Origin: Arthrobacter sp. QXT-31
GTDB lineage: Bacteria; Actinomycetota; Actinomycetes; Actinomycetales; Micrococcaceae
Direction of reading: 5' to 3'
NCBI RefSeq assembly: GCF_001969265.1
Contig: NZ_CP019304.1
Coordinates: 4,712,001-4,776,000, forward strand
Length of the DNA stretch: 64,000 bases
A program made the position numbers and the translations under genes. A model generated the notes under the pieces. It ran no database searches and was not told where the DNA came from. It was given only the letters and a program-made list of their open reading frames with translations. Below are positions 41,654 to 53,034 of this stretch, piece after piece. Every line of letters begins with the position of its first letter. Position 1 is the first letter of the stretch.

Positions 41654-43225
41654 ATGCCAGATACTTTGAACGGCAAGAGGCCAGCGGGCCGGTCCGGGAA
41701 CCCGTTGCGGGATCCGCGGGACCGGCGGCTGAACCGGATTGCCGGACCGTCCTCGCTTGTGCTCTTCGGAGTCACGGGGGACCTTGCCCGTAAAAAGCTC
41801 ATGCCTGCCGTGTATGACCTCGCCAACCGTGGCCTGCTGCCGCCCAGCTTTGCGCTGGTGGGTTTCGGGCGGCGGGACTGGGACAACGAGGACTTCGCCG
41901 CTGAGGTGAAGGACGCGGTGACGTCCTACGCACGCACGCCGTTTGACGAGGCGGTCTGGAACCAGCTGTCCGAGGGCATCCGGTTCGTGCAGGGCGCGTT
42001 CGACGACGACGCCGCGTTTGAGCGGCTCGGCGAGACAATCAAGGAACTCGACGAGAACCGCGGCACGCGCGGGAACCACGCGTTCTACCTCTCGATCCCG
42101 CCGAAGGCTTTCGAGCAGGTCTGCCGGCAGCTGTCCAAGCACGGGCTGGCGCAGGCCGAGGGCGAGAAGTGGCGGCGCGTGGTGATCGAGAAGCCGTTCG
42201 GCCATGACCTCGAATCGGCCCGGCAGCTCAACGACATTGTCGAGTCGGTGTTCCCGCAGGATGCGGTGTTCCGGATCGACCACTACCTGGGCAAGGAAAC
42301 GGTCCAAAACATCCTGGCGCTGCGTTTCGTCAACCAGCTGTTCGAACCGCTCTGGAACGCGAAGTACGTGGACCACGTCCAGATCACCATGGCCGAGGAC
42401 ATCGGCACCGGCGGCCGTGCGGATACTACGACGGCGTGGGCGCGGCCCGCGACGTGATCCAGAACCACCTGCTGCAGCTGCTCGCCCTGACCGCGATGGA
42501 GGAACCCATCTCCTTCAACGCCGATGACCTGCGCGCGGAAAAGGAAAAGGTCCTCGCCGCGTCGGGCTGCCGGAGGACCTCTCCACCCACTCGGCCCGCG
42601 GGCAGTTCGCCGGCGGCTGGCAAGGCGGGGAACAGGTGCAGGGGTACCTGGAGGAGGAAGGCATCCCGGCCGACTCCACCACCGAAACCTACGCGGCGAT
42701 CCGCGTGGACATCAACACCCGCGCTGGTCCGGAGTGCCGTTCTACCTGCGCGCGGGCAAGCGGCTGGGCCGGCGGGTCACCGAAATCGCGGTCGTGTTCA
42801 AGCGTGCACCGAACCTGCTGTTCCAGACTCCGGGGACCGTTGACCACGCCGGTGACGATTTCGGGCAGAACGCGGTGGTGATCCGGGTCCAGCCCGATGA
42901 GGGCGCCACCATCCGCTTTGGCTCCAAGGTCCCTGGCACCCAGATGGAAGTCCGGGACGTGACCATGGACTTCGGCTACGGGCATTCCTTCACGGAGTCC
43001 AGTCCCGAGGCGTACGAGCGGCTGATCCTGGACGTGCTCCTGGGCGAGCCGCCGCTGTTCCCGCGGCACGAGGAAGTGGAGCTGTCCTGGAAGATCCTGG
43101 ATCCCTTCGAAGAGTACTGGGCCAGCCTGGGCGAACAGCCCGAGCCCTATGCGCCCGGCAGCTGGGGCCCTGCCTCCGCTGATGAGCTGCTAGCCCGCGA
43201 CGGACGCACCTGGAGAAGGCCATGA
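41654..43225 (+). pseudogene. zwf: Glucose-6-phosphate dehydrogenase with three single-base deletions
   Basis: The full reading covers about 524 residues and starts 'LVLFGVTGDLARKKLMPAVYDLANRG', with the catalytic '[20 protein letters not shown]'. Frame 0 breaks at about 42419-42423 (GCGGATAC instead of an expected GCGGGATAC), the next frame at about 42562-42566, and the third at about 42720-42724. The three one-base losses sum to three, so frame 0 resumes and the C-terminus ending 'ELLARDGRTWRRP' is intact. As written it would make a 267-residue fragment. This is either a true pseudogene or base-calling errors in GC-rich runs; flanking genes are intact. Confidence 0.85.
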
Positions 43226-44163
43226 TCGTAGACCTGCCCAACACCACCACCTCGAACGTCTCGAAAAAGATCCAGTCCCTGCGCGAGCAGGGCGGCGTGA
43301 TCGCGCTCGGCCGGGTGCTCACCCTCGTGGTGGTCACCAAGTCCGGGCTCGAGGAAGAAGCGATCGAGGCTGCCAACGAGGCCAGCCGCGAACACCCCTG
43401 CCGGATCATCGTGCTCGCCGACGCCGGATCGTCCGCGCCGAACCGGCTCGACGCCCAGATCCGGGTCGGCGGGGACGCCGGCGCGTCCGAGGTCATCGTG
43501 CTGCGCGGCTACGGCGAACTCGCCGAGGAAAGCGAATCCCTCGTCGCAGCGCTGCTGCTGCCCGACGCCCCGATCGTGGCCTGGTGGCCGCACGGCGCAC
43601 CGAAAAACGCCTGCGAAACCTCGATCGGACGCATCGCCCACCGGCGCATCACCGACTCGGCCAACGAAGCCGAACCGCAGGTCGCGCTGGAAAACATCCG
43701 GAACACCTACAAAGCCGGCGACACCGACCTCGCCTGGACCCGCCTGACCAACTGGCGGATCCAGCTCGCCGCCGTCCTGGACCAGGTGGACTCCTCACCC
43801 GTCACCGCCGTCGCCGTCGAGGGCGCCTCGGACTCCCCCAGCACCATCCTCCTCGCGGCCTGGCTGACCCTGACCCTGGACGCCCCGGTCACGATCGTGG
43901 CCGACCCCGCCGGAACCGGCATCCGCCGCGTCCGGCTCACCCGCGCCAGCGGAGACGTCCAGCTCTTCCGTCCCGGACTCTCCGTTGCCGAGCTGACCCA
44001 GCCCGGGCAGCCCGCACAGCGGATCTCGCTCCCGCGACGCAGCCTCCGCGACTGCCTCGCCGAGGAACTCCGCCGCCTCGACCCCGACGAAGTCTTCGGC
44101 GAAGTGATTACTATTGGACTGCCACGTACCAATCTAAGGAGTGTCCGTCCCAGTGAGCGCTGA
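43222..44163 (+). CDS. opcA: OpcA, glucose-6-phosphate dehydrogenase assembly protein
   Basis: 313 residues. 'TTTSNVSKKIQSLREQGGVIALGRVLTLVVV' and 'APIVAWWPHGAPKNACETSIGRIAHRRITDS' are OpcA family signatures. OpcA is required for active G6PDH in actinobacteria and cyanobacteria. Its ATG overlaps the zwf stop (ATGA), so translation is coupled to the broken zwf. Retention of an intact opcA argues that zwf function is still needed. Confidence 0.95.
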   Translation: MIVDLPNTTTSNVSKKIQSLREQGGVIALGRVLTLVVVTKSGLEEEAIEAANEASREHPCRIIVLADAGSSAPNRLDAQIRVGGDAGASEVIVLRGYGELAEESESLVAALLLPDAPIVAWWPHGAPKNACETSIGRIAHRRITDSANEAEPQVALENIRNTYKAGDTDLAWTRLTNWRIQLAAVLDQVDSSPVTAVAVEGASDSPSTILLAAWLTLTLDAPVTIVADPAGTGIRRVRLTRASGDVQLFRPGLSVAELTQPGQPAQRISLPRRSLRDCLAEELRRLDPDEVFGEVITIGLPRTNLRSVRPSER

Positions 44164-44971
44164 GCCCAGAGTAAGCATCCATCCTGACTCTTCCGTACTC
44201 ATGGCCGCCATTGCGGCCCGCCTGATCACCAAGCTCGTGGATGTGCAGGACCGATTCGGTGAAGCAACGGTGGTGCTGACCGGAGGCACGGTGGGCATCG
44301 GCACGCTCAAGGCGGTGGCCGATTCGCCCGCCGCCCCCGCGGTGGACTGGGGCAAGGTCAATTTCTGGTGGGGTGACGAGCGCTTCGTCGGTGCCCAGGA
44401 CCCGGACCGCAATGCAGTTCAGGCGCATGAAGCGCTGCTGAAGCACATCGACGTCGATCCTGCGCGGGTCCATGTTCCCGGGTCCACGGATGACTTCGAG
44501 ACACCGGAACAGGCCGCAGAGGATTACGCACGCCGCCTCAGCGAGGCTGCGGCGGCCGAGCACGCCGCTGACGCTTCGGATGACCGTCCCGAGGAGCCGG
44601 GCCGGCTCCCCCGGTTCGACGTCGTTCTGCTGGGTGTGGGTCCGGACGCGCACGTGGCGTCGCTGTTCCCCGAGCAGGGCGGTATCCGCGAGAAGCAGCT
44701 GACTGTTGTGGGGGTCCGCAACTCCCCGAAGCCGCCGCCCGAGCGCATCTCCCTGACGCTGCCGGCGATCAACACTTCCGCTGAGGTGTGGATGGTGGTC
44801 GCAGGCGAGGATAAAGCCGGTGCCGTGGGCCTGGCCCTGGCCGGGGCGAACCCGGTGCAGGTGCCCGCGTCCGGTCCGGCGGGCCGGTCCCGGACGCTGT
44901 GGCTGATCGACGAGAACGCAGCCTCGCGCGTTCCTGAGCAGCTAGTCAGGAAGGCGCCGGCCGGCTCTTAG
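44153..44971 (+). CDS. pgl: 6-phosphogluconolactonase
   Basis: 272 residues from the GTG at 44153, 11 nt after AAGGAG (44136-44141); the in-frame GTG at 44141 is too close to that site. Signatures are 'VVLTGGTVGIGTL', 'VNFWWGDERFVGAQDPDRN' and 'DVVLLGVGPDAHVASLFPEQ'. It hydrolyses 6-phosphogluconolactone. It overlaps the opcA end by 11 nt and its 3' end overlaps that of rbpA on the other strand. Confidence 0.95.
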   Translation: MSAEPRVSIHPDSSVLMAAIAARLITKLVDVQDRFGEATVVLTGGTVGIGTLKAVADSPAAPAVDWGKVNFWWGDERFVGAQDPDRNAVQAHEALLKHIDVDPARVHVPGSTDDFETPEQAAEDYARRLSEAAAAEHAADASDDRPEEPGRLPRFDVVLLGVGPDAHVASLFPEQGGIREKQLTVVGVRNSPKPPPERISLTLPAINTSAEVWMVVAGEDKAGAVGLALAGANPVQVPASGPAGRSRTLWLIDENAASRVPEQLVRKAPAGS

Positions 44972-45319
44972 CCGCTGCAGCGCTCCAGCCAGAACGTCCT
45001 CGGCGTCCTGGCTGGAGCGTCTTTCTTTAACGTATTCCAGGTGGGTCTTGAAGCCTTCTTCCGGCGCTGCAACGGGCAGTCCGGCACCAGGATTGCGGGA
45101 AGCCGGGCGACCGCAGTGGCGGCAGTCCCAGATCTCCGGAATCTCGTTGTCCGGCAGCTTAAGAAAAACAGGCCGCGTCTCATGCCCCATGGCGCACCAA
45201 TAGGAGACACAAATACGCGGCAGGGGCTCCCCTAGAGGATCATCGCCCTGGTTCTTCAATCCGGCTCCCTGAATGACACCCACGCGGGTGCCACGGAATC
45301 CTGAAGAGGAATGCACCAT
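44942..45319 (-). CDS. rbpA: RNA polymerase-binding protein RbpA
   Basis: 125 residues; GAGGAG lies 6 nt before the ATG. The N-terminus 'GFRGTRVGV', the zinc-like Cys cluster 'CAMGH ... WDCRHCG' and 'FKTHLEYVKERRS' match RbpA, which binds the primary sigma factor and stabilises open complexes. The 3' end overlaps pgl convergently by 30 nt (44942-44971). Confidence 0.93.
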   Translation of the reverse strand: MVHSSSGFRGTRVGVIQGAGLKNQGDDPLGEPLPRICVSYWCAMGHETRPVFLKLPDNEIPEIWDCRHCGRPASRNPGAGLPVAAPEEGFKTHLEYVKERRSSQDAEDVLAGALQRLRAGRRLPD

Positions 45320-45401
45320 GGGAACTCCTCGCTACTAATGGCGGCGCTGCCGTTAGATCCGATAGCGACAGTTTAGTGCGGAGTTCCTCCTGGCGGCAGG
45401 G

Positions 45402-45448
45402 AAAAGCCCGGCCCAATCAGGAACGGATCCTGACCGGGCCGGGCTTTT
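45402..45448 (-). terminator. Strong hairpin terminator of the gap-pgk-tpiA-secG operon
   Basis: Outer stem AAAAGCCCGGCCC (45402-45414) with GGGCCGGGCTTTT (45436-45448); inner stem TCAGGA (45417-45422) with TCCTGA (45428-45433). Located 24 nt after secG. Confidence 0.85.
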
Positions 45449-45471
45449 TGGGCTCGGAGCGTGGGCCGGCG

Positions 45472-45729
45472 TTAGGAGTCGGACGCGCCCATGAAGCGCA
45501 TCAAAAGGCCCAGGGCGATGATCACGAGGCCCCACGTGACACCGAGGATGACGGTGAACCTGTTGAGGTTGCGCTCGGCAACACCGGAGGACGCCAGCCC
45601 CGAGCTCATGCCGCCGCCGAACATGTCCGACAGGCCGCCGCCGCGTCCCTTGTGGAGCAGGATGAGCAGGGTCAGCAGAAGGCTGGTAATGCCCAGCAGG
45701 ATCTGCAGAATCACATGAAGAACGTCCAC
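45472..45729 (-). CDS. secG: SecG, protein translocase subunit
   Basis: 85 residues from the GTG at 45729 (GGAAAGG upstream); the longer open frame is a shadow. Two membrane segments (about 4-26 and 57-77) flank the Gly-rich loop 'HKGRGGGLSDMFGGGM', typical of SecG. It joins SecYE in the membrane. Placement after tpiA is conserved in actinobacteria. Confidence 0.94.
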   Translation of the reverse strand: MDVLHVILQILLGITSLLLTLLILLHKGRGGGLSDMFGGGMSSGLASSGVAERNLNRFTVILGVTWGLVIIALGLLMRFMGASDS

Positions 45730-45778
45730 GACGGCCTTTCCAAAGTTGGTGGATACGGGAGCGTGCCAGTTGAACGGA

Positions 45779-46594
45779 TTAGTCCGTGACGAGGTGGCTC
45801 TCGAACTTGACAATATTAGCAAACTCGGCGGGATCGAGGCTGGCACCGCCCACCAGGACGCCGTCGACGTCGCGTTCCTTGAGGATCGCGGCAGCGTTGC
45901 TGGCCTTGACTGAACCGCCGTAGAGCAGGCGTGCCTTGGCGGCCACGTCGGCGTCGAAGAGTTTGGTGAGTTCGGCACGGATGGCCGCGCACATTTCCTG
46001 GGCGTCCTCCGGACCCGCAACCTCACCGGTGCCGATGGCCCAGACGGGCTCGTAAGCGACGACGAGTTCGGCTGCCTGCTCCGCAGACAGGCCTTCAACG
46101 TCGGCGCGGAGCTGGTCCAGCGTGTGCTCAACGTGGGTTCCGGCCTGGCGGATTTCCAGGCCCTCGCCGATGCAGAGAACGGGGATCAGGTTGTGGCGGT
46201 AGGCAGCCTTGACCTTGGCATTGAGGACTTCGTCCGACTCGCCATGGACAGTGCGGCGTTCGCTGTGTCCCACGAGGACGTACTTGCAGCCGAGCTTGTT
46301 GAGGAACTGGCCGGAGATGTCGCCGGTATACGCGCCGGAGTCGAACTGGGACAGGTCCTGGCCGCCGTAGGCAATCTCGAGTTCGTCGCCCTGGACGAGG
46401 GTCTGCACACCGCGGAGGTCCGTGAAGGGCGGGAAGACGGCGGCTTCCACGCGGTTGTAGTCGTGCTTGGCGTCGGACAGTGTCCAGGCCAGCTTCTGCA
46501 GCAGGGTGATGCCCTGGACGTGGTCCATGTTCATCTTCCAGTTGCCTGCGATCAAAGGCGTGCGGTCAAAGGTGCCGTTGGTTGACGTTGTCAC
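45779..46594 (-). CDS. tpiA: Triose-phosphate isomerase
   Basis: 271 residues from the GTG at 46594 (GGAGAAC 6 nt upstream). '[12 protein letters not shown]', '[11 protein letters not shown]' (catalytic His) and '[13 protein letters not shown]' (catalytic Glu) are intact. It interconverts dihydroxyacetone phosphate and glyceraldehyde 3-phosphate. Confidence 0.96.
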   Translation of the reverse strand: MTTSTNGTFDRTPLIAGNWKMNMDHVQGITLLQKLAWTLSDAKHDYNRVEAAVFPPFTDLRGVQTLVQGDELEIAYGGQDLSQFDSGAYTGDISGQFLNKLGCKYVLVGHSERRTVHGESDEVLNAKVKAAYRHNLIPVLCIGEGLEIRQAGTHVEHTLDQLRADVEGLSAEQAAELVVAYEPVWAIGTGEVAGPEDAQEMCAAIRAELTKLFDADVAAKARLLYGGSVKASNAAAILKERDVDGVLVGGASLDPAEFANIVKFESHLVTD

Positions 46595-46710
46595 GTGTTC
46601 TCCAAAAGTGCCGGTCAAAGGTGCTGATGATGTGAGCAGCCGGCAGGGCGCCTCCCCCGTACGTCCAAGTGAAGCACGGTGCGGAAGGTACCCTGCCGGC
46701 TGGTGTCCTG

Positions 46711-47937
46711 TTAGCGGTCCAGAACGCTCAGGCCGGGAAGTTCCTTGCCTTCAAGGTATTCCAGGCTGGCGCCGCCGCCGGTGGAAATGTGGCCGAACTG
46801 GTCATCGGCGAAGCCGAGGGTCCGGACGGCAGCCGCGGAATCGCCGCCGCCGACGACGGTGAACGCGTCCGTCTCCGTCAGCGCCTGGGCGATGGCCCGG
46901 GTGCCTGCGGAGAACGCCTCGAACTCGAACACGCCCATTGGTCCGTTCCAGAACACGGTCTTGGCGCCCTTGATCTGCTTCGCAAACGCCGCGGCGGATT
47001 CAGGTCCGATGTCCAGGCCGATGCCCTGCGTGCCGAAGCTGCTGCTTTCGATGGCGTCGGCGCTGACCGTTTCATGGTCGGCGTCGGCCGCGAACTTGGC
47101 GGCGACCACCACATCCGTGGGGATCACGAAGTCCGTGCCGGCGTCCGCTGCGCGCTTGAGGTAGTCCTGGACGACCGGGATCTGGTCCTCTTCCAGCAGG
47201 CTGCCGGCCACCTTGTGGCCCGCCGCTGCCAGGAACGTGAACAGCATGCCGCCGCCCACCAGGATGGTGTCAGCCTTGCCGAGCAGGTTGTCGATGACAG
47301 CGAGCTTGTCCGATACCTTCGACCCGCCCAGGACCACGACGTAGGGACGCTGGGTGTCTGCGGTCAGCTTGCGGAGGACTTCCACTTCGGTTCCCACAAG
47401 GTCGCCGAGGTAGGACGGCAGCCGGGTGGCGACGTCGTAAACGCTGGCGTGCTTGCGGTGCACGGCGCCGAAGGCGTCGTTTACAAACGCGCCGTTGCTG
47501 CCGGTGAGTCCCACCAGCTCGTCCGCGAAGGCGCCGCGCTCGGCCTCGTCCTTGCTGGTCTCGCGTGCGTCGAACCGCACGTTCTCGAGCACCAGGACCT
47601 GGCCGTCCTGCAGCGATGCTGCCTGCTCCTTGGCCGAGGGTCCCACCGTGTCCTCCGCGAGGGAGACCGGGAAGGAGGCCAGCTCGGCCAGGCGGGTCAC
47701 CGCCGGCTTGAGGGAGTACTTGTCTTCAGGGGCGCCCTTGGGGCGGCCAAGGTGGGCTGTAACCAGCACGCGGGCACCGGCGTCCGTGAGCTTTCCCAGC
47801 ACTGGCAGTGAGGCCCGGATGCGGCCGTCGTCAGTCACTGTAGAGCCGTCGAGCGGCACATTCAGGTCACTTCGAACCAGAATGTACCGCCCGCGGACAC
47901 CTTCAGCGATCAGTTCGTTGAGGGTGTGAGATGTCAT
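46711..47937 (-). CDS. pgk: Phosphoglycerate kinase
   Basis: 408 residues from the ATG at 47937. '[16 protein letters not shown]', '[16 protein letters not shown]' and '[21 protein letters not shown]' are signatures, with the C-terminal GGGDS motif. It makes ATP and 3-phosphoglycerate. It follows gap by 10 nt. Confidence 0.96.
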   Translation of the reverse strand: MTSHTLNELIAEGVRGRYILVRSDLNVPLDGSTVTDDGRIRASLPVLGKLTDAGARVLVTAHLGRPKGAPEDKYSLKPAVTRLAELASFPVSLAEDTVGPSAKEQAASLQDGQVLVLENVRFDARETSKDEAERGAFADELVGLTGSNGAFVNDAFGAVHRKHASVYDVATRLPSYLGDLVGTEVEVLRKLTADTQRPYVVVLGGSKVSDKLAVIDNLLGKADTILVGGGMLFTFLAAAGHKVAGSLLEEDQIPVVQDYLKRAADAGTDFVIPTDVVVAAKFAADADHETVSADAIESSSFGTQGIGLDIGPESAAAFAKQIKGAKTVFWNGPMGVFEFEAFSAGTRAIAQALTETDAFTVVGGGDSAAAVRTLGFADDQFGHISTGGGASLEYLEGKELPGLSVLDR

Positions 47938-47947
47938 GTAGCTAACC

Positions 47948-48961
<1,014 letters not shown>

Positions 48962-48971
48962 TCAATCTCCT

Positions 48972-49017
48972 TTGTGCTTGGGAAGCACAACTAGTTGAGC
49001 GGGCTAAAAGCCAACTA
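48972..49017 (-). promoter_or_regulatory. Stacked hairpins in the gap leader
   Basis: Perfect TTGTGCTT (48972-48979) and AAGCACAA (48983-48990) with a 3-nt loop, its arm ending at the ribosome binding site, and a second dyad TAGTTG (48992-48997) with CAACTA (49012-49017). Could tune translation or mRNA stability. Confidence 0.5.
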
Positions 49018-49121
49018 ACAGATCCCGCACGCCATTGGGCAAGATATTTTTCAGATCGGAGGGCGACCAGCCTCATTGCTGAAGGCTAACCGCCTTCCGT
49101 GATCTATCTTACGTTTAAGTT

Positions 49122-49151
49122 GGTCCGCCCCCGCAAGTGCGGGGGCGGACC
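49122..49151. terminator. Hairpin terminator after sodA
   Basis: Perfect 13-bp stem, GGTCCGCCCCCGC (49122-49134) and GCGGGGGCGGACC (49139-49151), 4-nt loop, 83 nt beyond the sodA stop. Confidence 0.75.
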
Positions 49152-49234
49152 GTCCATGATTTGAGCCTAATGACGCCGAATGTGAGATTTGTTACTGCAA
49201 TATGTACTTCGGGTCACACATTCGGGTATCGCGC

Positions 49235-49858
49235 TTAAAGCGTGATGAGGCCGGTTGCGTTGGCGCGGGCCGCGGCGAAACGGGCCGAGACGTCTGCCCA
49301 GTTGACGATGTTCCAGAACGCCTTGACGTAGTCGGCCTTGACGTTGACGTAGTCCAGGTAGAAGGCGTGCTCCCACATGTCCAGCATCAGCAGCGGCGTG
49401 GTGCCCAGCGCGACGTTGCCCTGCTGGTCGTAGAGCTGCTCGATGACGAGGTTGCCGCCGATGGGCTCGTAGGCCAGGAAACCCCAGCCCGAACCCTGCA
49501 GGCCGAGGGCGGCTGCGGAGAACTGGGCGCGGAAGGCATCGAACGAACCGAAGGCGTCGTCGATGGCGGCGGCGAGCTCACCTTCAGGCTTGTCGCCTCC
49601 GTCCGGGGAGAGGTTGTTCCAGAACACGGAGTGGTTGACGTGGCCGCCGGTGTGGAAGGCCAGGTCCTTGGAAAGACGGTTGATGTTGGCGAAGTCGCCC
49701 TTTTCGCGCGCCTCGGCCAGCTGGGCCAGCGCGTTGTTGGCGCCCGTCACGTACGCGGCGTGGTGCTTGCTGTGGTGCAGCTCCATGATCCGTGCAGAGA
49801 TGTGGGGCTCGAGCGCTGCGTAGTCGTAGCTGAGTTCGGGCAGAACGTACTCGGTCAC
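49235..49858 (-). CDS. sodA: Superoxide dismutase (Mn/Fe)
   Basis: 207 residues from the GTG at 49858 (GGAGGA upstream); the longer frame is not used. '[17 protein letters not shown]', '[13 protein letters not shown]' and '[15 protein letters not shown]' carry metal-binding His and Asp residues. It detoxifies superoxide in the cytosol. It is a separate unit between gap and whiA. Confidence 0.95.
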   Translation of the reverse strand: MTEYVLPELSYDYAALEPHISARIMELHHSKHHAAYVTGANNALAQLAEAREKGDFANINRLSKDLAFHTGGHVNHSVFWNNLSPDGGDKPEGELAAAIDDAFGSFDAFRAQFSAAALGLQGSGWGFLAYEPIGGNLVIEQLYDQQGNVALGTTPLLMLDMWEHAFYLDYVNVKADYVKAFWNIVNWADVSARFAAARANATGLITL

Positions 49859-49994
49859 AAAATCCTCCAATGTCGTGGACAGGTTGTCCGGTTTTGCTAA
49901 CTCTCGGATTGTGCATCCCGGATGACGGGTCATCCGGAAAACTCCGGTGGCGGCAGCGATGTCCCCCACCTGGTCTTGATTCTATGGGCGCCGT

Positions 49995-50975
49995 TTACTC
50001 GTCCAGCATTTCCGGCGTCACATTGGCATCCGTGCCAGGGATGCCGAGATCCGCGGCGCGTTTGTCCGCCATCGCCAGCAGCCGGCGGATGCGTCCGGCG
50101 ATGGCGTCCTTGGTCATGGGCGGGTCGGCGAGCCGGCCAAGTTCGTCAAGGCTGGCCTGTTTGTGGGCCACCCGGAGCTCGCCGGCGTACTTGAGGTGGT
50201 CCGGGACGTCGTCGCCGAGGATTTCTAGGGCCCGGTCCACGCGGGCGCCGGCTGCCACGGCGGCCTGCGCGGAGCGGCGGAGGTTGGCGTCGTCAAAGTT
50301 GGCGAGCCGGTTCGCGGTGGCCCGGACTTCCTTGCGCATGCGCCGCTCTTCCCAGACCATGAGGGCGTCGTGAGCGCCCATCCGGGTGAGCAGCGCGGCG
50401 ATTGTATCGCCGTCGCGGATCACCACGCGGTCCACTCCCCTGACCTCACGGGCCTTGGCCTGGATCCCGAGGCGGCGCGCCGCGCCGACCAGCGCGAGGG
50501 CCGATTCCGGCCCGGGGCAGGTGACCTCCATGGACGAGGACCGCCCGGGTTCGGTCAGGGAGCCGTGCGCCAGGAAGGCGCCGCGCCACACCGCTTCGGC
50601 GTCGGCGGCTGAACCATTGACGACGACGGACGGCAGCCCGCGCACGGGCCGGCCCCTGCCGTCCAGAAGGCCGGTCTGCCGGGCCAGCGCCTCGCCGTCG
50701 CGGACGACGCGGACCACGTAGCGGCTGCCGCGCCGCAGCCCGCTGCCGGACACGACGATGATCTCGCTCTGGTGGCCGTAGACCTCGGCGATCGCGGCGC
50801 GCAGGCGCCGGGCGGTGGAGGCCAGGTCCACCTCGGCTTCGATGACGATCCGGCCCGAGATGATGTGCAGTCCCCCGGCGAAGCGGAGCATGGCCGAGAC
50901 CTCAGCCTTGCGGACTGATGACTTCTTGATATCCAGGCGGGAGAGTTCTTCCTTGACTGATGCTGTCAGTGCCAT
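49995..50975 (-). CDS. whiA: WhiA DNA-binding regulator
   Basis: 326 residues. N-terminal LAGLIDADG-like region ([30 protein letters not shown]) and a C-terminal helix-turn-helix ending '[26 protein letters not shown]'. WhiA controls sporulation or division genes in actinobacteria; in non-sporulating genera the role is cell-cycle related. Last gene of uvrC-rapZ-yvcK-whiA. Confidence 0.95.
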   Translation of the reverse strand: MALTASVKEELSRLDIKKSSVRKAEVSAMLRFAGGLHIISGRIVIEAEVDLASTARRLRAAIAEVYGHQSEIIVVSGSGLRRGSRYVVRVVRDGEALARQTGLLDGRGRPVRGLPSVVVNGSAADAEAVWRGAFLAHGSLTEPGRSSSMEVTCPGPESALALVGAARRLGIQAKAREVRGVDRVVIRDGDTIAALLTRMGAHDALMVWEERRMRKEVRATANRLANFDDANLRRSAQAAVAAGARVDRALEILGDDVPDHLKYAGELRVAHKQASLDELGRLADPPMTKDAIAGRIRRLLAMADKRAADLGIPGTDANVTPEMLDE

Positions 50976-50985
50976 GGCACCTTTC

Positions 50986-51999
50986 CTAACTGTTCCCGAA
51001 AATATCCTGGTAGGCCGTAGCCAGCCGCAAGGGATCGTGGACCGGACCCCGGCCCGAAGCCCCTACTCTACCCAAGACAACCTCGGCGCCGATCATCCCG
51101 GCGGCCCGCTCGAACTCGGCCAGGTCCGAAACCGAGGCCGGGTCCGCAAGCACCACGTCCGCATTGAATTCCGGGGCATACTCGCGCAGGACGTGAAGGT
51201 GGTCCGCGGCGGACATGCCGGAGGTTTCCTTGGTGTCCATGGCGAGGTTCATGGTGAGGCAGCGCTTGGCCGGCGTATCGCAGAGCGCCTGCCGCATTTC
51301 CGGCAGCAGCAGGTGCGGAAGCACGGAGGTGTACCAGGAGCCCGGGCCGAGCACCACCCAGTCGGCGAGCTCGATCGCGGTCAGGGCCTCAACGCAGGCG
51401 GGGGCCTGGCCCGGCAGCAGACGGACGCTTTCCAGCGACCCCGCCACGGCACAGCGTGCCTGCCCCGTGATGGTGGTGACTGTGCTGGTGCCATCCGGGG
51501 CTGTTACGCGCACATCGCCTTCGATGGTGAGCGGAACGGTGGACATGGGCAGCACCTGGCCGCGGGCGCCGAGCAGGGCACCGGCCCACTTCAGGCCGGC
51601 CACCGCGTCCCCGAGAAGCTCCCAGAGCGTGACGATGAGCAGGTTGCCCATGGCGTGCTCGTCGAGGGAGGCGCCGCCGCGGGCGGACTGGAAGCGGTGC
51701 TGCATGACGTCGCGCCAGGTGCGTCCCCAGTCGGTGTCGTCGCACAGGGCGGACAGGGCCATCCGGAGATCACCGGGCGGAAGGACGCCGTACTCCTCGC
51801 GCAGGCGGCCGGAGGAACCGCCGTCGTCCGCCACGGTGACCACCGCCGTCAGTTCGGAGGTCAGCAGCCGCAGCGCCGAGAGGGAGGCCGACAGGCCGTG
51901 GCCGCCGCCGAGCGCGACGACGGTGGGTCCCTTGGCCTGTTGGGAACCGGTCAGGCCGGCCGGTGGAATCAGGGGCAGCGGGCCGGTAAGAACACCCAT
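50986..51999 (-). CDS. yvcK: YvcK/CofD-like gluconeogenesis factor
   Basis: 337 residues. The nucleotide-sugar-binding '[19 protein letters not shown]' and '[32 protein letters not shown]' are hallmarks. YvcK homologues bind UDP-GlcNAc and affect cell-wall and carbon balance. Its ATG overlaps the rapZ stop (TAATG). Confidence 0.94.
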   Translation of the reverse strand: MGVLTGPLPLIPPAGLTGSQQAKGPTVVALGGGHGLSASLSALRLLTSELTAVVTVADDGGSSGRLREEYGVLPPGDLRMALSALCDDTDWGRTWRDVMQHRFQSARGGASLDEHAMGNLLIVTLWELLGDAVAGLKWAGALLGARGQVLPMSTVPLTIEGDVRVTAPDGTSTVTTITGQARCAVAGSLESVRLLPGQAPACVEALTAIELADWVVLGPGSWYTSVLPHLLLPEMRQALCDTPAKRCLTMNLAMDTKETSGMSAADHLHVLREYAPEFNADVVLADPASVSDLAEFERAAGMIGAEVVLGRVGASGRGPVHDPLRLATAYQDIFGNS

Positions 52000-52937
52000 T
52001 ACTCGCGGCCCAGGTCCCGGTGCGTCGTGGTCACGGTCACCCGCGGATATTGCGCGAGCCGCTTGGAGAGCTCCATGGCCACCGCCACCGAGCGGTGTTT
52101 TCCGCCCGTGCAGCCGACGGCGATCGTGGCGTAGTGCTTGTTCTCCCGCCGGTACCCCTCCAGGACGGGTTCCAGGGCATGGACGTAGCGTTCCACGAAG
52201 TTGGGCACGCCTTCGGCGCCCAGGACGTAGTCGCTGACGTCCTGGTCCAGGCCGGTGTGCGGCCGGAGTGCCGGCACCCAGTGCGGGTTCGGGATGAACC
52301 GGACATCGGCGACGTAGTTCGCGTCCACCGGGAGGCCGTACTTGAAGCCGAAGCTCATGATGTTCAGGCGAATCGCGATGGGGCCGGTCTCGGTGAACAG
52401 CTCGGTGATCGCCGTGGCGAGCCCATGCACGTTCAGGGCTGAGGTGTCCAGGACCAGGTCCGAGGAGTCGCGGAGCTCCTTGAGGACCTCACGCTCCGCG
52501 GCGATGCCGTCAAGGATCCGGCCACCGGCCTGCAGCGGATGCGGGCGCCGGCCCTGCTCGAAGCGGCGCACCAGGACGTCGTCGCTGGCATCGAGGAACA
52601 GGACCCGGAAAGTGACGCCGCTGGCTTCGAGGGCGCGCAGTGCCGCCCGGATGTCCGCGAACAGGGCCTTGCTGCGCACGTCCATGACCACGGCGAGTTT
52701 GGGTATGGACTGCGGGGCGTGGGAGACGAGTTCGGCGAGGGTTCCCAGCATCTGCGGCGGCAGGTTCTCGACGACGTACCAGCCGTGGTCCTCCAGCGCA
52801 TCGGAGGCGGTGCTGCGGCCGGCGCCGGACATTCCGGTCACGATGAGCAGTTCCGCTTCGGCGGGCTTGACCGGTGTCAGGCCGTCCTCTTCCGTGCTGG
52901 ACTCCGCCGTCGACTCTGCCATTGATTCCAGCCTCAT
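51999..52937 (-). CDS. rapZ: RapZ, nucleotide-binding RNase adapter
   Basis: 312 residues from the ATG at 52937 (GGGAGG upstream; a further ATG at 52922 is possible). The P-loop is '[12 protein letters not shown]' with Arg replacing Lys, as in actinobacterial homologues. '[23 protein letters not shown]' and '[19 protein letters not shown]' follow. Known in Gram-negatives as an RNase E adapter; the actinobacterial role is less clear. Confidence 0.93.
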   Translation of the reverse strand: MRLESMAESTAESSTEEDGLTPVKPAEAELLIVTGMSGAGRSTASDALEDHGWYVVENLPPQMLGTLAELVSHAPQSIPKLAVVMDVRSKALFADIRAALRALEASGVTFRVLFLDASDDVLVRRFEQGRRPHPLQAGGRILDGIAAEREVLKELRDSSDLVLDTSALNVHGLATAITELFTETGPIAIRLNIMSFGFKYGLPVDANYVADVRFIPNPHWVPALRPHTGLDQDVSDYVLGAEGVPNFVERYVHALEPVLEGYRRENKHYATIAVGCTGGKHRSVAVAMELSKRLAQYPRVTVTTTHRDLGRE

Positions 52938-53034
52938 TCCTGCTGTTGCCTCCCGCGTGCAGTTCCTGCGCGGTTGCTGTTTGCGGCACACGCCGATTTC
53001 CCGTACTTACCCTAACCAAGTTTCCGGGTGCGGG

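Noticed and set aside
40018..42376. Long reading frames opposite pgi and zwf
   Set aside because: Antisense shadows with Arg/Ser/Pro-rich composition and no family signal.
42436..42881. Short ORFs inside zwf as separate genes
   Set aside because: Their sequences join into one G6PDH protein when single bases are restored.
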